Shown here piece after piece: positions 1 to 8,641 of a stretch of DNA of 64,000 bases (positions are counted from its first letter, which is position 1; each line of letters begins with the position of its first letter). The notes under the pieces were generated by a model. It was given only the letters and a program-made list of their open reading frames with translations, was not told the origin of the DNA and did no database searches. The translations under genes were made by a program, and so were the position numbers. The DNA comes from Sphingobacterium bovistauri (GTDB lineage Bacteria; Bacteroidota; Bacteroidia; Sphingobacteriales; Sphingobacteriaceae): NCBI RefSeq assembly GCF_020295405.1, contig NZ_JADEYP010000005.1, forward strand, positions 62,001-126,000, given 5' to 3'.

Positions 1-413
1 GTTCTTACAATCCAAACACAAATCCAGCGACTATCGTTTTGGATTTCGATAAAGCTTTGGACTGGGTGAACAAAGGTGCGCAACCTACAGACACAGCTCG
101 TACTATCCTTTCTTACAAAGGTGTGTTGTACAAAAAACACTTGCAAGGTGGTTTGAAAAAAGGTGCTTTTGATGAGGCTGCTTTAGAAGAAAAATTTGCT
201 GCATGGACTGCGTCTAATGAAGCTAAAATTTCTGGTAAAAAAGATGGTCTAGCTAACGCTAAAGAAGAAGCTAAAAAAGCTGCTTTAGTTGCTGAGGCTG
301 CTAAAAAAGTTGCTAAAGCTGCTGCTATCGCTGCTAAAAATGCTCCTGTTGCTGAAGAAGCACCAGTTGAAGAAGCGGAAGCTACTGAAAACACTGAAGA
401 AACTGAAGGTTAA
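1..413 (+). CDS. rpsP: 30S ribosomal protein S16, 5' end missing
   Basis: Partial gene entering from the left edge; the reading frame is open from base 3. The first visible residues ([15 protein letters not shown], then [20 protein letters not shown]) match the second half of bacterial S16, a small-subunit protein needed for 30S assembly. After the S16 core comes a long tail of about 80 residues rich in Ala, Lys and Glu (alternating AKKAA and EEAP blocks), ending in an acidic stretch. S16 of Bacteroidota often has such a tail, whereas the E. coli protein (about 82 aa) lacks it. The real start lies outside the window; an internal TTG at 39 is not the start. A strong terminator follows directly. 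Confidence 0.93.
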   Translation, partial: SYNPNTNPATIVLDFDKALDWVNKGAQPTDTARTILSYKGVLYKKHLQGGLKKGAFDEAALEEKFAAWTASNEAKISGKKDGLANAKEEAKKAALVAEAAKKVAKAAAIAAKNAPVAEEAPVEEAEATENTEETEG

Positions 414-435
414 TCCTTTCATACAGTATTCAAGA

Positions 436-467
436 AAGCCGATTCATGATTTGAATCGGCTTTTTTA
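436..467 (+). terminator. rho-independent terminator after rpsP
   Basis: An 11-bp inverted repeat (AAGCCGATTCA / TGAATCGGCTT) with a 5-nt loop is followed by a run of T. It closes rpsP and separates it from rimM, which has its own promoter box. Confidence 0.88.
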
Positions 468-495
468 TTATGCCGACTTTAAAGATTGTTTATTG

Positions 496-894
496 TTAAA
501 ATGTAAGTCTCATTCCTACTTGGGGAAATTTGTGAAAGGGTGCCTGCGTGTAAGAGAAAGTAGGTTGTAATTGACCCATTTTCTTTTTGTCATAATACGT
601 GTCGATGTAGAAGGGGATACTTATTAAGCTAGTGATACTACCTGCTGAGATGAAAGCTATACCACCGACTAATGCTCCAGTAGATTTCATAGCATTATCA
701 GAGGGGGGTGTTACGGCTAATAATGTGCCTAACAAAATACCAGCCCCTCCTGCAATAAGAAGTGTATTGGCAGTTTTCTTTTTTTTCTTTTGAGCATTTA
801 ATTGATTTTCAACCTGATTAAATGTCTTCGTTTGTGCACAAAGATGGCTTGTGCTCCATATTAAAAGCACAGCAAGGATAATAACTGGTTTCAT
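496..894 (-). CDS. small secreted or membrane protein, unknown function
   Basis: A 132-aa protein with an N-terminal signal peptide (hydrophobic ILAVLLIWS, probable cleavage after LCA at about residue 20). A Lys-rich patch (KKKKKK) follows, then two hydrophobic glycine-rich segments at about residues 43-61 and 72-97. It ends QVGMRLTF, with the terminal Phe typical of Bacteroidota outer-membrane or envelope proteins. I do not recognise the family. It lies inverted between rpsP and rimM, which are usually neighbours, and shares the region upstream of rimM as a divergent promoter zone. Confidence 0.7.
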   Translation of the reverse strand: MKPVIILAVLLIWSTSHLCAQTKTFNQVENQLNAQKKKKKTANTLLIAGGAGILLGTLLAVTPPSDNAMKSTGALVGGIAFISAGSITSLISIPFYIDTYYDKKKMGQLQPTFSYTQAPFHKFPQVGMRLTF

Positions 895-1002
895 TCAGAA
901 TTGATTATTTTCTTTAAGTTAATATTTTCTCTTTGAAAATCATAGTAATAAATTCATTTTTTGAATTTACTTTAGTATAACAACATAGTGTTTTTTATTT
1001 TT

Positions 1003-1010
1003 TAATTTTG
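1003..1010 (+). promoter_or_regulatory. -7 promoter box upstream of rimM
   Basis: TAATTTTG matches the Bacteroidota -7 consensus TAnnTTTG and lies 17 bases before the rimM ATG. No clear TTTG -33 element is seen at the right spacing. Confidence 0.45.
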
Positions 1011-1027
1011 GCTTTTTAATTTGAAAT

Positions 1028-1555
1028 ATGACAATCGAAGAAAGTTTTTATATCGGATATATTAGTAAGACACGAGGTCTTAAGGGTGAGGTGCAGTTGT
1101 ATTTTGAATTTGAAGATTATGAAGATCTTGATTTGGATATCATTTTTGTAGAAGTCAATAAAAAGCTGGTTCCATATTTCATCGAAACAGTAAAATTGCA
1201 TAATAATAGTACGGCTTATGCGACTTTCGAAGATGTAGATCATATCGATAAAGCGAAAGCATTGGTGCATAAGAAAATGTATCTACCCAATGATAAAATG
1301 CCTGAACGTGATCCAGATGATTTCCGCTGGACGGATTTGGTCGGATTTTTAGTCGTAGATGAGGAGCATGGTGAATTGGGTGAAATTATCGATGTAACAG
1401 AGATGCCGCAACAATTCATCGCAACAGTAGAATTGGAAGAGGGAAAGAAGCTGATGTTTCCATTATCTGAAGATTTGATTTTGGGAATTGATGGTGAAGA
1501 AGAGATAATCGAGGTCGATTTGCCAGAAGGTTTGGTTGATTTGTATAAAGAGTAA
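1028..1555 (+). CDS. rimM: ribosome maturation factor RimM
   Basis: A 175-aa protein of normal RimM length. RimM binds S19 and helps process 16S rRNA and assemble the head of the 30S subunit. The N-terminal RimM barrel starts with YIGYISKTRGLKGEVQLYFEF, the family's GxIxkxhGlkGEv pattern. The C-terminal PRC-barrel half begins near residue 98 (FRWTDLVGFLVVDEE) and contains the MFPLSEDLIL strand. The ATG fits the family start and lies just after a TAATTTTG box. In most relatives rimM follows rpsP directly; here an inverted gene and a terminator lie between them. A perfect hairpin terminator follows. Confidence 0.95.
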   Translation: MTIEESFYIGYISKTRGLKGEVQLYFEFEDYEDLDLDIIFVEVNKKLVPYFIETVKLHNNSTAYATFEDVDHIDKAKALVHKKMYLPNDKMPERDPDDFRWTDLVGFLVVDEEHGELGEIIDVTEMPQQFIATVELEEGKKLMFPLSEDLILGIDGEEEIIEVDLPEGLVDLYKE

Positions 1556-1573
1556 ATATTCTTAAAGTATGTT

Positions 1574-1607
1574 AAAGCGAATTGGGATTCCCAATTCGCT
1601 TTTTTAT
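1574..1607 (+). terminator. rho-independent terminator after rimM
   Basis: A perfect 13-bp inverted repeat (AAAGCGAATTGGG / CCCAATTCGCTTT) with a 3-nt loop, followed by a T run. Confidence 0.9.
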
Positions 1608-1629
1608 TTTTGGAGAATAAACCGAAATA

Positions 1630-2502
1630 ATGAAAATACCTTTATTATATTTTACCATATGTTCTGTATTGTTCTCTAGCTGTGAAGATAAAGTAACACC
1701 TAATATTTCTCCAAAACTTACATCGATTGAATTTATAAATGAGGGAATCCCAACATATTCTAGTAAAATGAAGGTGGAGTATGATGGTGAGCGAATTGTA
1801 AAAGTTAGCAACTCGACCTATCATTATGGTGCGGATGGAAGGGTGATAAAGGAGTTACAGCGAGTTTCTCATGAAACTGATCCGAATTACTTATCAGGTA
1901 CCACAGAATTTGATTTAGTTTATGAGTATACTTACGATCAAAAGAATAGACTCTCTGAGGTAAAATTAGTGACTGAATTATCTACTGTCTTTATTCTACC
2001 TTCTTCAATTTATCGTTTCAATATTAAATATTTTTATCAAGGAGATGAAATATCCAAGATGGAATATATCTATACATTTGATCTGCAGGCTAAAAAAGTG
2101 GTGAATTATTTTCATACGGGTAAGAAATTGGATTCGGTGAGTGTTCAAAATATCGGAAAAAGACCGCTTCAAGATCGATGGCTTGTGGATTCGTTATTTA
2201 GTCGTAATGTTTCGAAAATATCATATAAAATCGAACAAGATAATAAACCCAACCATATAAAAGATATTTTTCGCTCATTAGGATTTGTACCTAATGATGT
2301 TTCCTTTGCAAACTTTGATATTAGTAGTTTATCGTATGCTGTTAAATCGTATAAAAGTCTGGATTCATATGGTGTTCATAGTGAACTGAATTATATTGTT
2401 GGATCTAATAATTTAATAGAAAGAATTGAGAATCATATGAAAATAGGAACTTCTGTTTTTCCACGGAACTCCGGTTATATCACTAAATTCAATTACGAAT
2501 AG
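1630..2502 (+). CDS. hypothetical lipoprotein with YD-repeat-like segments
   Basis: A 290-aa protein with a lipoprotein signal peptide: a hydrophobic stretch ends in the lipobox FSSC, with Cys at about residue 18. It is probably anchored in the periplasm or on the outer membrane. Residues 50-120 contain strands such as YHYGADGRVIKELQ and YEYTYDQKNRLSEVKLV, which resemble the Y-x-Y-D-x-x-G/N-R-L pattern of YD-repeat-like lipoproteins common in Bacteroidota. No catalytic motif is visible. It is a single gene between the rimM terminator and a non-coding stretch of 186 bases (2503-2688) in which I see nothing specific. Function unknown. Confidence 0.75.
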   Translation: MKIPLLYFTICSVLFSSCEDKVTPNISPKLTSIEFINEGIPTYSSKMKVEYDGERIVKVSNSTYHYGADGRVIKELQRVSHETDPNYLSGTTEFDLVYEYTYDQKNRLSEVKLVTELSTVFILPSSIYRFNIKYFYQGDEISKMEYIYTFDLQAKKVVNYFHTGKKLDSVSVQNIGKRPLQDRWLVDSLFSRNVSKISYKIEQDNKPNHIKDIFRSLGFVPNDVSFANFDISSLSYAVKSYKSLDSYGVHSELNYIVGSNNLIERIENHMKIGTSVFPRNSGYITKFNYE

Positions 2503-2688
2503 TAATTAGTTAGAGCTAAATATTTTATTCTATATTATTCCAACTAAATAATTCGAATAGGACTGTATCGCTCTGATTTTTTGCAATAAAACTTACACTT
2601 ATTAATCTATATTAAGATCTATAGCGCACTTTCTTCTTAATTTTATCTATCTTAAATAATAGATCATTAAAAATAAAGTAAAATTAAT

Positions 2689-3561
2689 ATGATTAGGAAA
2701 GTTGAACATATTTTCACTCCCAAAACTCCACATTTTGTAGGAGATGGCTTTAGAGTACATAATTTTATTCCCAGCTACCCTCAATTGAATCAAAAAAGAA
2801 TGGATCCATTCATTATGCTGGATTACAATTCAAAGTATGTATTTCCACCAAGTGAGATTCCAAAAGGTGTTGGTGTACATCCGCACAAAGGATTTGAAAC
2901 GGTGACGATTGCTTATCACGGAAAAGTCGAGCATGGGGACAGCAGTGGTGGAGGTGGAGTAATAGGCGAGGGTGATGTGCAGTGGATGACTGCTGGTAAA
3001 GGTGTCTTGCACAAAGAATTTCATGAAACAGAATGGAGTAAAGAGGGAGGTGTGTTTCAGATGATCCAACTTTGGGTAAATCTTCCCGCAAAAGACAAAG
3101 TATCACCTCCGAAATATCAGAGTGTGTCGAAAGAAACAATCAAATGTAAAGCTTTAGAAGATGGATTAGGAGCAGTGGAAGTCATAGCTGGAAAGTATAA
3201 AGATGTAGAGGGTTCAGCAAGTACATTCACTCCCATCGAAATGTATAATTTGAAAGCGCAAAAAGGTGCTCATGCTAGTTTTAGTATTCCTGCTTCCTAT
3301 AATACTTTTATATTGGTGGTAGAAGGAAATGTGCTGGTGAATGGTGGGGATGAAATTAAAGTAAATCATTTAGCTTTGCTTGAGAATCAAGGCGAAGAAT
3401 TCACATTGGATATACAGGAAGATGCGGTTGTATTTATTGCCGGTGGAGAGCCAATCAATGAGCCAATTGTTCACTATGGCCCATTTGTAATGAATACTGA
3501 GCAAGAAATCGAGGAAGCTATACAAGATTTTCAAAATGGTAAATTTGGTGATTTAGTATAG
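2689..3561 (+). CDS. pirin family protein
   Basis: A 290-aa cytosolic bicupin of the pirin (YhhW-like) family. Some members are quercetin 2,3-dioxygenases and others are redox or iron-linked regulators. The N-terminal cupin has the metal-binding pattern HPHKGFET, then VEHGDS and later a His-Lys-Glu site in GKGVLHKEF. The C-terminal pirin domain ends with the family-typical GEPINEPIVHYGPFVMNT. Length and start are normal. It begins a compact trio with the GNAT protein (5 bases downstream) and the OsmC protein, so co-transcription is likely. This neighbourhood suggests a stress or detoxification role, but the substrate is not known. Confidence 0.93.
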   Translation: MIRKVEHIFTPKTPHFVGDGFRVHNFIPSYPQLNQKRMDPFIMLDYNSKYVFPPSEIPKGVGVHPHKGFETVTIAYHGKVEHGDSSGGGGVIGEGDVQWMTAGKGVLHKEFHETEWSKEGGVFQMIQLWVNLPAKDKVSPPKYQSVSKETIKCKALEDGLGAVEVIAGKYKDVEGSASTFTPIEMYNLKAQKGAHASFSIPASYNTFILVVEGNVLVNGGDEIKVNHLALLENQGEEFTLDIQEDAVVFIAGGEPINEPIVHYGPFVMNTEQEIEEAIQDFQNGKFGDLV

Positions 3562-3566
3562 GAAGT

Positions 3567-3881
3567 ATGAAACCAGAATTTGAAAACATTCCCGTAGTTA
3601 AGAATGAAGAAGCGAAGCAATTCCAATTGACTGTAGAGGGGTATACAGCGTTTATCGATTATAAAGAGCGAAATCAGGTAATCAGCTTGATTCATACGGA
3701 AAGTCCTGAAGAACTCGCTGGGCGTGGAGCTGCAACAGCCTTAATAGAAAAGGTATTAACCTATTTAAAGGAAAATGCCTATGAATTAGTACCGCTTTGT
3801 CCTTTGGTATTTGCATACATCAAAAGACATCCTGAGTGGGTGAGTATTGTACGAGAAGATTATAAACAAAAATTTATTTAA
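3567..3881 (+). CDS. GNAT-like N-acetyltransferase (YjdJ type)
   Basis: A 104-aa single-domain protein of the short GNAT family related to E. coli YjdJ (COG2388). The acetyl-CoA-binding region is visible as HTESPEELAGRGAATALIEKVL (about residues 45-66, motif A with GRGAA). It is followed by the family-typical PLCPLVFAYIKRHPEW near the C-terminus. These proteins are predicted acetyltransferases whose substrates are mostly unknown. The ATG lies 5 bases after the pirin stop and OsmC follows 9 bases after its end, so this is the middle gene of a three-gene unit. Confidence 0.9.
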   Translation: MKPEFENIPVVKNEEAKQFQLTVEGYTAFIDYKERNQVISLIHTESPEELAGRGAATALIEKVLTYLKENAYELVPLCPLVFAYIKRHPEWVSIVREDYKQKFI

Positions 3882-3890
3882 TCCAAACAT

Positions 3891-4313
3891 ATGGACTCAA
3901 CAGAAAGACAATCGGTCAATGCAGAAGTTGTTGCATCCATAGGCCAAGTCAACTACTTAACAACAATCGTGGCTGATGGAAAAGAAATTCTAGGTGATGA
4001 ACCTGAATCTTTAGGTGGAGAAAACAAGGGTTTTAATCCGTATGAATTATTAGCGTCCTCTTTGGCCATGTGCACGGCTGCTACGTTGAAGATGTACGCA
4101 GAGCGTAAGGAGCTTAATTTGGGAAATATAGATGTCAAAGTAGTAGTGAATCATTTTACATCGGATAAATCAGCAGTATTCAAAAAGTATATTTCTTTTG
4201 AGAATAAAAATATAGAAGGGAAGGATATGAAGCGGTTAAAGGCAATTGCCGAGGCTTGTCCTATCAATAAGTTGTTGAGTAATGAGATTCTAATAGAAAC
4301 AGATTTTGATTAA
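3891..4313 (+). CDS. OsmC family protein
   Basis: A 140-aa OsmC/Ohr-superfamily protein, probably a thiol-dependent peroxidase acting on organic hydroperoxides. The typical GENKGFNPYELLASSLAMCTAATL region holds the first reactive Cys at about residue 61. The second lies in the conserved EACPINKLL near residue 127. Both catalytic cysteines are present. It is closer to the YhfA/OsmC-like branch than to classic Ohr, but this cannot be settled by eye. It is the last gene of the pirin-GNAT-OsmC unit and is followed by the SAM riboswitch of metF. Confidence 0.92.
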   Translation: MDSTERQSVNAEVVASIGQVNYLTTIVADGKEILGDEPESLGGENKGFNPYELLASSLAMCTAATLKMYAERKELNLGNIDVKVVVNHFTSDKSAVFKKYISFENKNIEGKDMKRLKAIAEACPINKLLSNEILIETDFD

Positions 4314-4385
4314 CATAGTTTCATTATTTCGAAGTTTTTTTATAAATAATTTTAACTTTTCAGTTTATACACCGATATTAGTAGA

Positions 4386-4540
4386 GCTTATAGAGAAAGG
4401 CAGAGGGAATAGACCCGTTGAAGCCTTAGCAACCTGACACTGTTCAAGGTGCTAAATTCTACCCCTGACGGGAAAGATAAGTTTTAAGGATAAACCATAC
4501 CTCTGGTGTCTCTTCTCTAGGCCTAAACGTAAGAAATATC
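4386..4540 (+). promoter_or_regulatory. SAM-I (S-box) riboswitch upstream of metF
   Basis: The aptamer core is clear. A P1 stem pairs CTTAT (4387-4391) with ATAAG (4477-4481). Between them are AGAGGGA, the conserved TTGAAGCCTTAGCAACCTG, AAGGTGCTAAATTCTACC and GACGGGAAAGATAAG. This is the S-box consensus that binds S-adenosylmethionine. The downstream part (4483-4540) can pair with the aptamer's 5' side: TAGAGAA (4391-4397) with TTCTCTA (4513-4519), and CAGAGG (4401-4406) with CCTCTG (4500-4505). This suggests a switch between two folds. No T-run terminator is obvious, so control may be translational. It sits directly before the methionine gene metF, as expected. Confidence 0.92.
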
Positions 4541-5497
4541 ATGAAAATCGTAGATCATATCAAGAACGCTAAAGGGAAACCTTTATTCTCTTTCGAATTA
4601 TTGCCTCCGGCTAAGGGGCAGGGTATTCAAAGCATTTTTAAAACAATGGATGAGTTAATGGAATTCAATCCTCCATTTATTGATGTTACATACCATAGAG
4701 AGGATTACCTATATAAGCAGCATTCAAGTGGTTTATTAGAGCGTGTGGCTTATCGTAAACGTCCTGGTACTGTAGCCATTTGTGCAGCAATCATGAATAA
4801 ATATAAGGTAGATGCTGTTCCGCATTTGATATGCGGAGGCTTTACGAAGGAAGAGACAGAAAATGCCTTAATCGATTTGGATTTTTTGGGAATTGATAAC
4901 GTTTTGGTATTACGTGGAGATGCTAGAAAGGAGGATTCTGATTTTGTTCCGACGCCTGGAGGCCATTCCTATGCGACAGACTTGTTGCAACAAGTGAAGG
5001 ATATGAACAGTGGTAAATATTTGCACGAAGATATTGAAAGCAGTTCAAAAACAGATTTTTGTATTGGTGTAGCGGGGTATCCAGAGAAGCATTTTGAAGC
5101 ACCAAACTTTAATACGGATTTCAAGTGGTTGAAAAAGAAAGTAGATATGGGAGCTGAATTTATTGTAACGCAGATGTTTTACAATATTGATAAGTACAAG
5201 GAGTTTGTCGTTAAATGTCGTGAGAATGATATTCATGTGCCAATTATTCCTGGCTTAAAGCCTTTGACCACCAAAAAACAACTAATCGCTTTACCAAAAA
5301 TCTTTCACTTGGATATTCCAGAAGAATTGAGCGATGCGGTGGAGGATTGTAAAACAAATGCTGATGTACAGAAAGTAAGTACAGAATGGATGGTAAATAT
5401 GTGTAAGGAGCTTATAGATTTTGGAGCTCCCGTATTACATTTTTACACGATGAGTAATCCCGGCCCAACCAAACGAATTGTAGAAAAATTATTTTAG
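4541..5497 (+). CDS. metF: methylenetetrahydrofolate reductase
   Basis: A 318-aa cytosolic FAD enzyme that reduces 5,10-methylene-THF to 5-methyl-THF, the methyl donor for methionine synthesis. The family start FSFELLPPAKGQGIQ carries the catalytic Glu in FELLPP. VDAVPHLICGGFTKEE and DNVLVLRGDARKED line the FAD/folate site, and GAEFIVTQMFYNIDKY is the typical late TIM-barrel strand. The length is normal for the short bacterial (NADH-dependent) form. It is monocistronic, controlled by the S-box riboswitch in front and closed by a strong hairpin terminator, so it should be repressed when SAM is plentiful. Confidence 0.97.
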   Translation: MKIVDHIKNAKGKPLFSFELLPPAKGQGIQSIFKTMDELMEFNPPFIDVTYHREDYLYKQHSSGLLERVAYRKRPGTVAICAAIMNKYKVDAVPHLICGGFTKEETENALIDLDFLGIDNVLVLRGDARKEDSDFVPTPGGHSYATDLLQQVKDMNSGKYLHEDIESSSKTDFCIGVAGYPEKHFEAPNFNTDFKWLKKKVDMGAEFIVTQMFYNIDKYKEFVVKCRENDIHVPIIPGLKPLTTKKQLIALPKIFHLDIPEELSDAVEDCKTNADVQKVSTEWMVNMCKELIDFGAPVLHFYTMSNPGPTKRIVEKLF

Positions 5498-5500
5498 ATA

Positions 5501-5530
5501 AAAAAAGCTTTCCCACAGGAAAGCTTTTTT
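5501..5530 (+). terminator. terminator after metF
   Basis: A 13-bp inverted repeat, AAAAAAGCTTTCC / GGAAAGCTTTTTT, with a 4-nt loop ends in a T run 4 bases after the metF stop. Confidence 0.88.
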
Positions 5531-5619
5531 TATTGTTAAATTCTGTTAATTAACATTTTAGCTCTACTTAAACCTTTAGATTTATAATAGTTATTTCCAA
5601 TGAACGATAATTTACTATT

Positions 5620-8604
5620 ATGAATTACAATAAAATCAATAATCTTCTAGGTTGGCTATGTGGTATGATTGCTACGATAGTGTACATAATTACTACTGAT
5701 CGTTTTAACAGTTGGTGGGACACAGGTGAATTTGTGGCATCCGCATACAAATTGCAGGTTGTGCACCAACCAGGTGCACCTCTGTTTCTGATGATTCAGA
5801 ATTTGTTTTCCAATTTAGCGATGGGTGATGTGAGTAAGATTGCTTTTTGGATGAATGTAGGATCGGCTGTTTGTAGTGGGGTGACAATTACTTTTCTATT
5901 CTGGACAATTACAGCTTTAGCTCGTAAAATTCTAATAAAAGAATCTATAGTCGATTCTTTTGATCTTCTGAAAATCTTTGGAGCAGGTATTGTTGGATCT
6001 TTGGCTTACGCATTCACGGATTCATTTTGGTATTCTGCGGTAGAGAGTGAAGTGTATGCGATGTCTTCGCTATGCACGGCTGTAGTATTTTGGTTGATTT
6101 TGAAGTGGGAGCGAAGAGCTGATCAAGCTGATTCTAATAAATGGTTGCTGGTTATAGCTTTTGTAATGGGCTTATCTATTGGGGTGCATTTATTGAATTT
6201 GCTCACTATTCCAGCATTGGCCTTGGTTGTGTATTTCAAAAAAGCACAGAAAATTACGGTAAAAGGAGTTTTGAAAACCTTGGGAATTGGAGTAGGAGTA
6301 TTAGCATTTATTCTTTGGGGTGTTATTCAATACAGTGTCAAGCTCGCCGCCTATTTTGATTTATTTTTTGTGAATAACTTAGGCTTAAGCTTTGGATCGG
6401 GGATTTTGTTTTTTATTGTTCTGCTTATAGCTACTTTGGCTTACGGACTTTATTATGCATGGAAAAGAAACAAAGGTGTTCTTCAATTAGCTGTCTTGTC
6501 GCTTTGTTTTGTACTATTTGGTTTTAGTTCATATACCATGATATTGATTCGTTCGCAATCGAATATTTCACTGAATAATAATTCCCCTGATAATGCCTTT
6601 TCTTTCCTAGGCTATCTGAGTCGTGAGCAATATGCTTCAGAGCCATTAATTAAAGGCCCAGTGTATTCATCCAAAGTGATAAGCGCTGAAGAGAATTATA
6701 CATACCGAAAAGATGATAAAGGATATACTAAAATTGACGCTCCTCCTACATATACGTATGATAAGGAAATGCTGTTTCCTCGTGTTTGGAGTGCGGACAA
6801 AGGTCATTTTTATTCGTATTATACAGGTTTAGGACAAGGAGAGAATCCTACAATGTGGGATAATTTGAAGTTCTTTTTTACCTATCAAGTGAATCATATG
6901 TATGTACGGTACTTCTTGTGGAATTTTGTCGGAAGACAAAATGACGAACCAAGTCATGGAAGTACAATTCATGGCAATTGGATTTCGGGGATATCGGCTA
7001 TAGATAACCAGAGGTTGGGCGATGAATCAAGTAATTCGTCCAATGATCCTACTCAGAATATGTATTATTTTCTTCCGCTGTTGTTGGGGATTGTGGGCTT
7101 AGTTTGGCAATATAAAAGGAACAAGCGCGATGCGTTAATTGTCGGATTGTTGTTTTTCTTTACTGGTTTAGCAATAGTCATCTATTTGAATCAAACACCG
7201 ATGCAACCACGAGAAAGAGATTATGCTTATTCTGGATCTTTCTATATGTTTAGTGTATGGATTGGACTGAGTACGATAGCTATTTTGGATATATTGCGTC
7301 GTGTATATGCGAATAAAATTGTTGCTACTACGGCATTGTTTTTCGTTTTTGCCGCTGGGCCAGGGATTCTAATCTATCAAAATTGGGATGATCACGATCG
7401 CTCCGATCGCACTTGGACGCGCGATATGGCGTATAATTATTTACAATCTTGTGAACCTGATGCTATTCTGTTTACTTATGCGGATAATGATACATTTCCA
7501 TTGTGGTATCTCCAGGAAGTTGAGGGTATACGAACCGATGTACGTATAGTAAATTTGAGTTATCTGCAGTCGGATTGGTATGTTAAACAGGCTATGCATG
7601 ATATTAATCAAGCTAATGCAGCGCCTATTCAAATAGATTCCGAAAAGATCAAAAAGGGTGTGCGGGATGTCATTCACTATTACGATATGCAAGTGGAGGG
7701 GCATGTAGACCTAGATACATTAATGGAAATTATGCTTTCGGATAATCCCAATAATCAAATGCAAATGTCTAACGGTACTTACGCAAACGTATTGCCAACT
7801 AAACAGATTCAAATGGTAATTGATAAAGATTCAGTCTTGCGTAATAGGGTTGTGCCAAAATCGTGGGAAGAGAATATAACGTATGTGATGCAATGGACAT
7901 ACAATAAGCCATATGTCACAAAAGCTGAATTGAGTATGTTGTCTATTATTTTGAATAACAATTGGGAAAGACCAATATACTTTGCAAATATGCTAGGTGC
8001 CGATAATTTTATTGGTTTGGATAAATATTTGGTCAATGAAGGCTTGGTCTATCGCTTAATGCCTATTGAAAAAGGTCAGGCTCAAGATGAAATATCTCTG
8101 ATCAATACGGACACACTTTACCGTAATATAACCACGAAATATGCATATGGCAGTATTTCGACAATGAAGCATTTTGATGTGGATTATCGTCGTTTTGTCC
8201 AAAGCTATTTATTTGATAAGACTATAAATATGGCTTTGGATACTTTGATTAAAGAAGAAAAAATGAATGAAGCGAAAGAAATAGCTTTGCTTACTGTGCG
8301 CGAAATGCCAAGTCGCGTAATCAATATTCAACAGGTGTATTCTAATGCTGTAGTCGTGGACACATTAATAAAAGTAGGTGAGCGCAAATATGCTGAGAAA
8401 CTCGCAAAACGTGATATTGCATATATTGATAAGCACTTAAACTACCTTTCGGCAAAGGTTGATAAACTAACTGCTTTTGATCGATTTGAATTAGAAACTA
8501 CGGTAGACTCGTTAAATCGTTATAAAGTAATTTCACTCGCTCTTGATAATAAGCAACTCATAACACAAGTACAACGAATGGAAGATAGGTATTTGAGTAA
8601 TTAA
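5620..8604 (+). CDS. DUF2723 membrane protein (GT117 / TMEM260-like)
   Basis: A 994-aa protein with about a dozen transmembrane segments in its N-terminal 540 residues and a soluble C-terminal half. The N-terminus carries the DUF2723 signature SWWDTGEFVASAYKLQVVH followed by PGAPLF; the acidic DxGE is the likely catalytic site. A second hallmark, QTPMQPRERDYAYSGSFY, is near residue 527. The family is related to eukaryotic TMEM260 O-mannosyltransferases and is classed as GT117 in CAZy, so a lipid-linked sugar transfer to proteins at the membrane is likely. A full paralogue (1008 aa) lies at 46.2-49.2 kb. It is a single gene, convergent with glnS and sharing a terminator with it. Confidence 0.93.
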   Translation: MNYNKINNLLGWLCGMIATIVYIITTDRFNSWWDTGEFVASAYKLQVVHQPGAPLFLMIQNLFSNLAMGDVSKIAFWMNVGSAVCSGVTITFLFWTITALARKILIKESIVDSFDLLKIFGAGIVGSLAYAFTDSFWYSAVESEVYAMSSLCTAVVFWLILKWERRADQADSNKWLLVIAFVMGLSIGVHLLNLLTIPALALVVYFKKAQKITVKGVLKTLGIGVGVLAFILWGVIQYSVKLAAYFDLFFVNNLGLSFGSGILFFIVLLIATLAYGLYYAWKRNKGVLQLAVLSLCFVLFGFSSYTMILIRSQSNISLNNNSPDNAFSFLGYLSREQYASEPLIKGPVYSSKVISAEENYTYRKDDKGYTKIDAPPTYTYDKEMLFPRVWSADKGHFYSYYTGLGQGENPTMWDNLKFFFTYQVNHMYVRYFLWNFVGRQNDEPSHGSTIHGNWISGISAIDNQRLGDESSNSSNDPTQNMYYFLPLLLGIVGLVWQYKRNKRDALIVGLLFFFTGLAIVIYLNQTPMQPRERDYAYSGSFYMFSVWIGLSTIAILDILRRVYANKIVATTALFFVFAAGPGILIYQNWDDHDRSDRTWTRDMAYNYLQSCEPDAILFTYADNDTFPLWYLQEVEGIRTDVRIVNLSYLQSDWYVKQAMHDINQANAAPIQIDSEKIKKGVRDVIHYYDMQVEGHVDLDTLMEIMLSDNPNNQMQMSNGTYANVLPTKQIQMVIDKDSVLRNRVVPKSWEENITYVMQWTYNKPYVTKAELSMLSIILNNNWERPIYFANMLGADNFIGLDKYLVNEGLVYRLMPIEKGQAQDEISLINTDTLYRNITTKYAYGSISTMKHFDVDYRRFVQSYLFDKTINMALDTLIKEEKMNEAKEIALLTVREMPSRVINIQQVYSNAVVVDTLIKVGERKYAEKLAKRDIAYIDKHLNYLSAKVDKLTAFDRFELETTVDSLNRYKVISLALDNKQLITQVQRMEDRYLSN

Positions 8605-8633
8605 TAAAGGAGGTCAATGAGACCTCCTTTATT
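8603..8633. terminator. bidirectional terminator between DUF2723 gene and glnS
   Basis: A perfect 13-bp inverted repeat, AATAAAGGAGGTC / GACCTCCTTTATT, with a 5-nt loop. It overlaps the stop codon of the upstream gene and lies 8 bases from the end of the convergent glnS. Confidence 0.8.
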
Positions 8634-8641
8634 CGTATGTT

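Noticed and set aside
289..570. 93-aa plus-strand ORF, Leu/Lys-rich
   Set aside because: It overlaps the rpsP tail in another frame and runs through its terminator; the composition is a shadow of the GCT/AAA-rich coding repeat.
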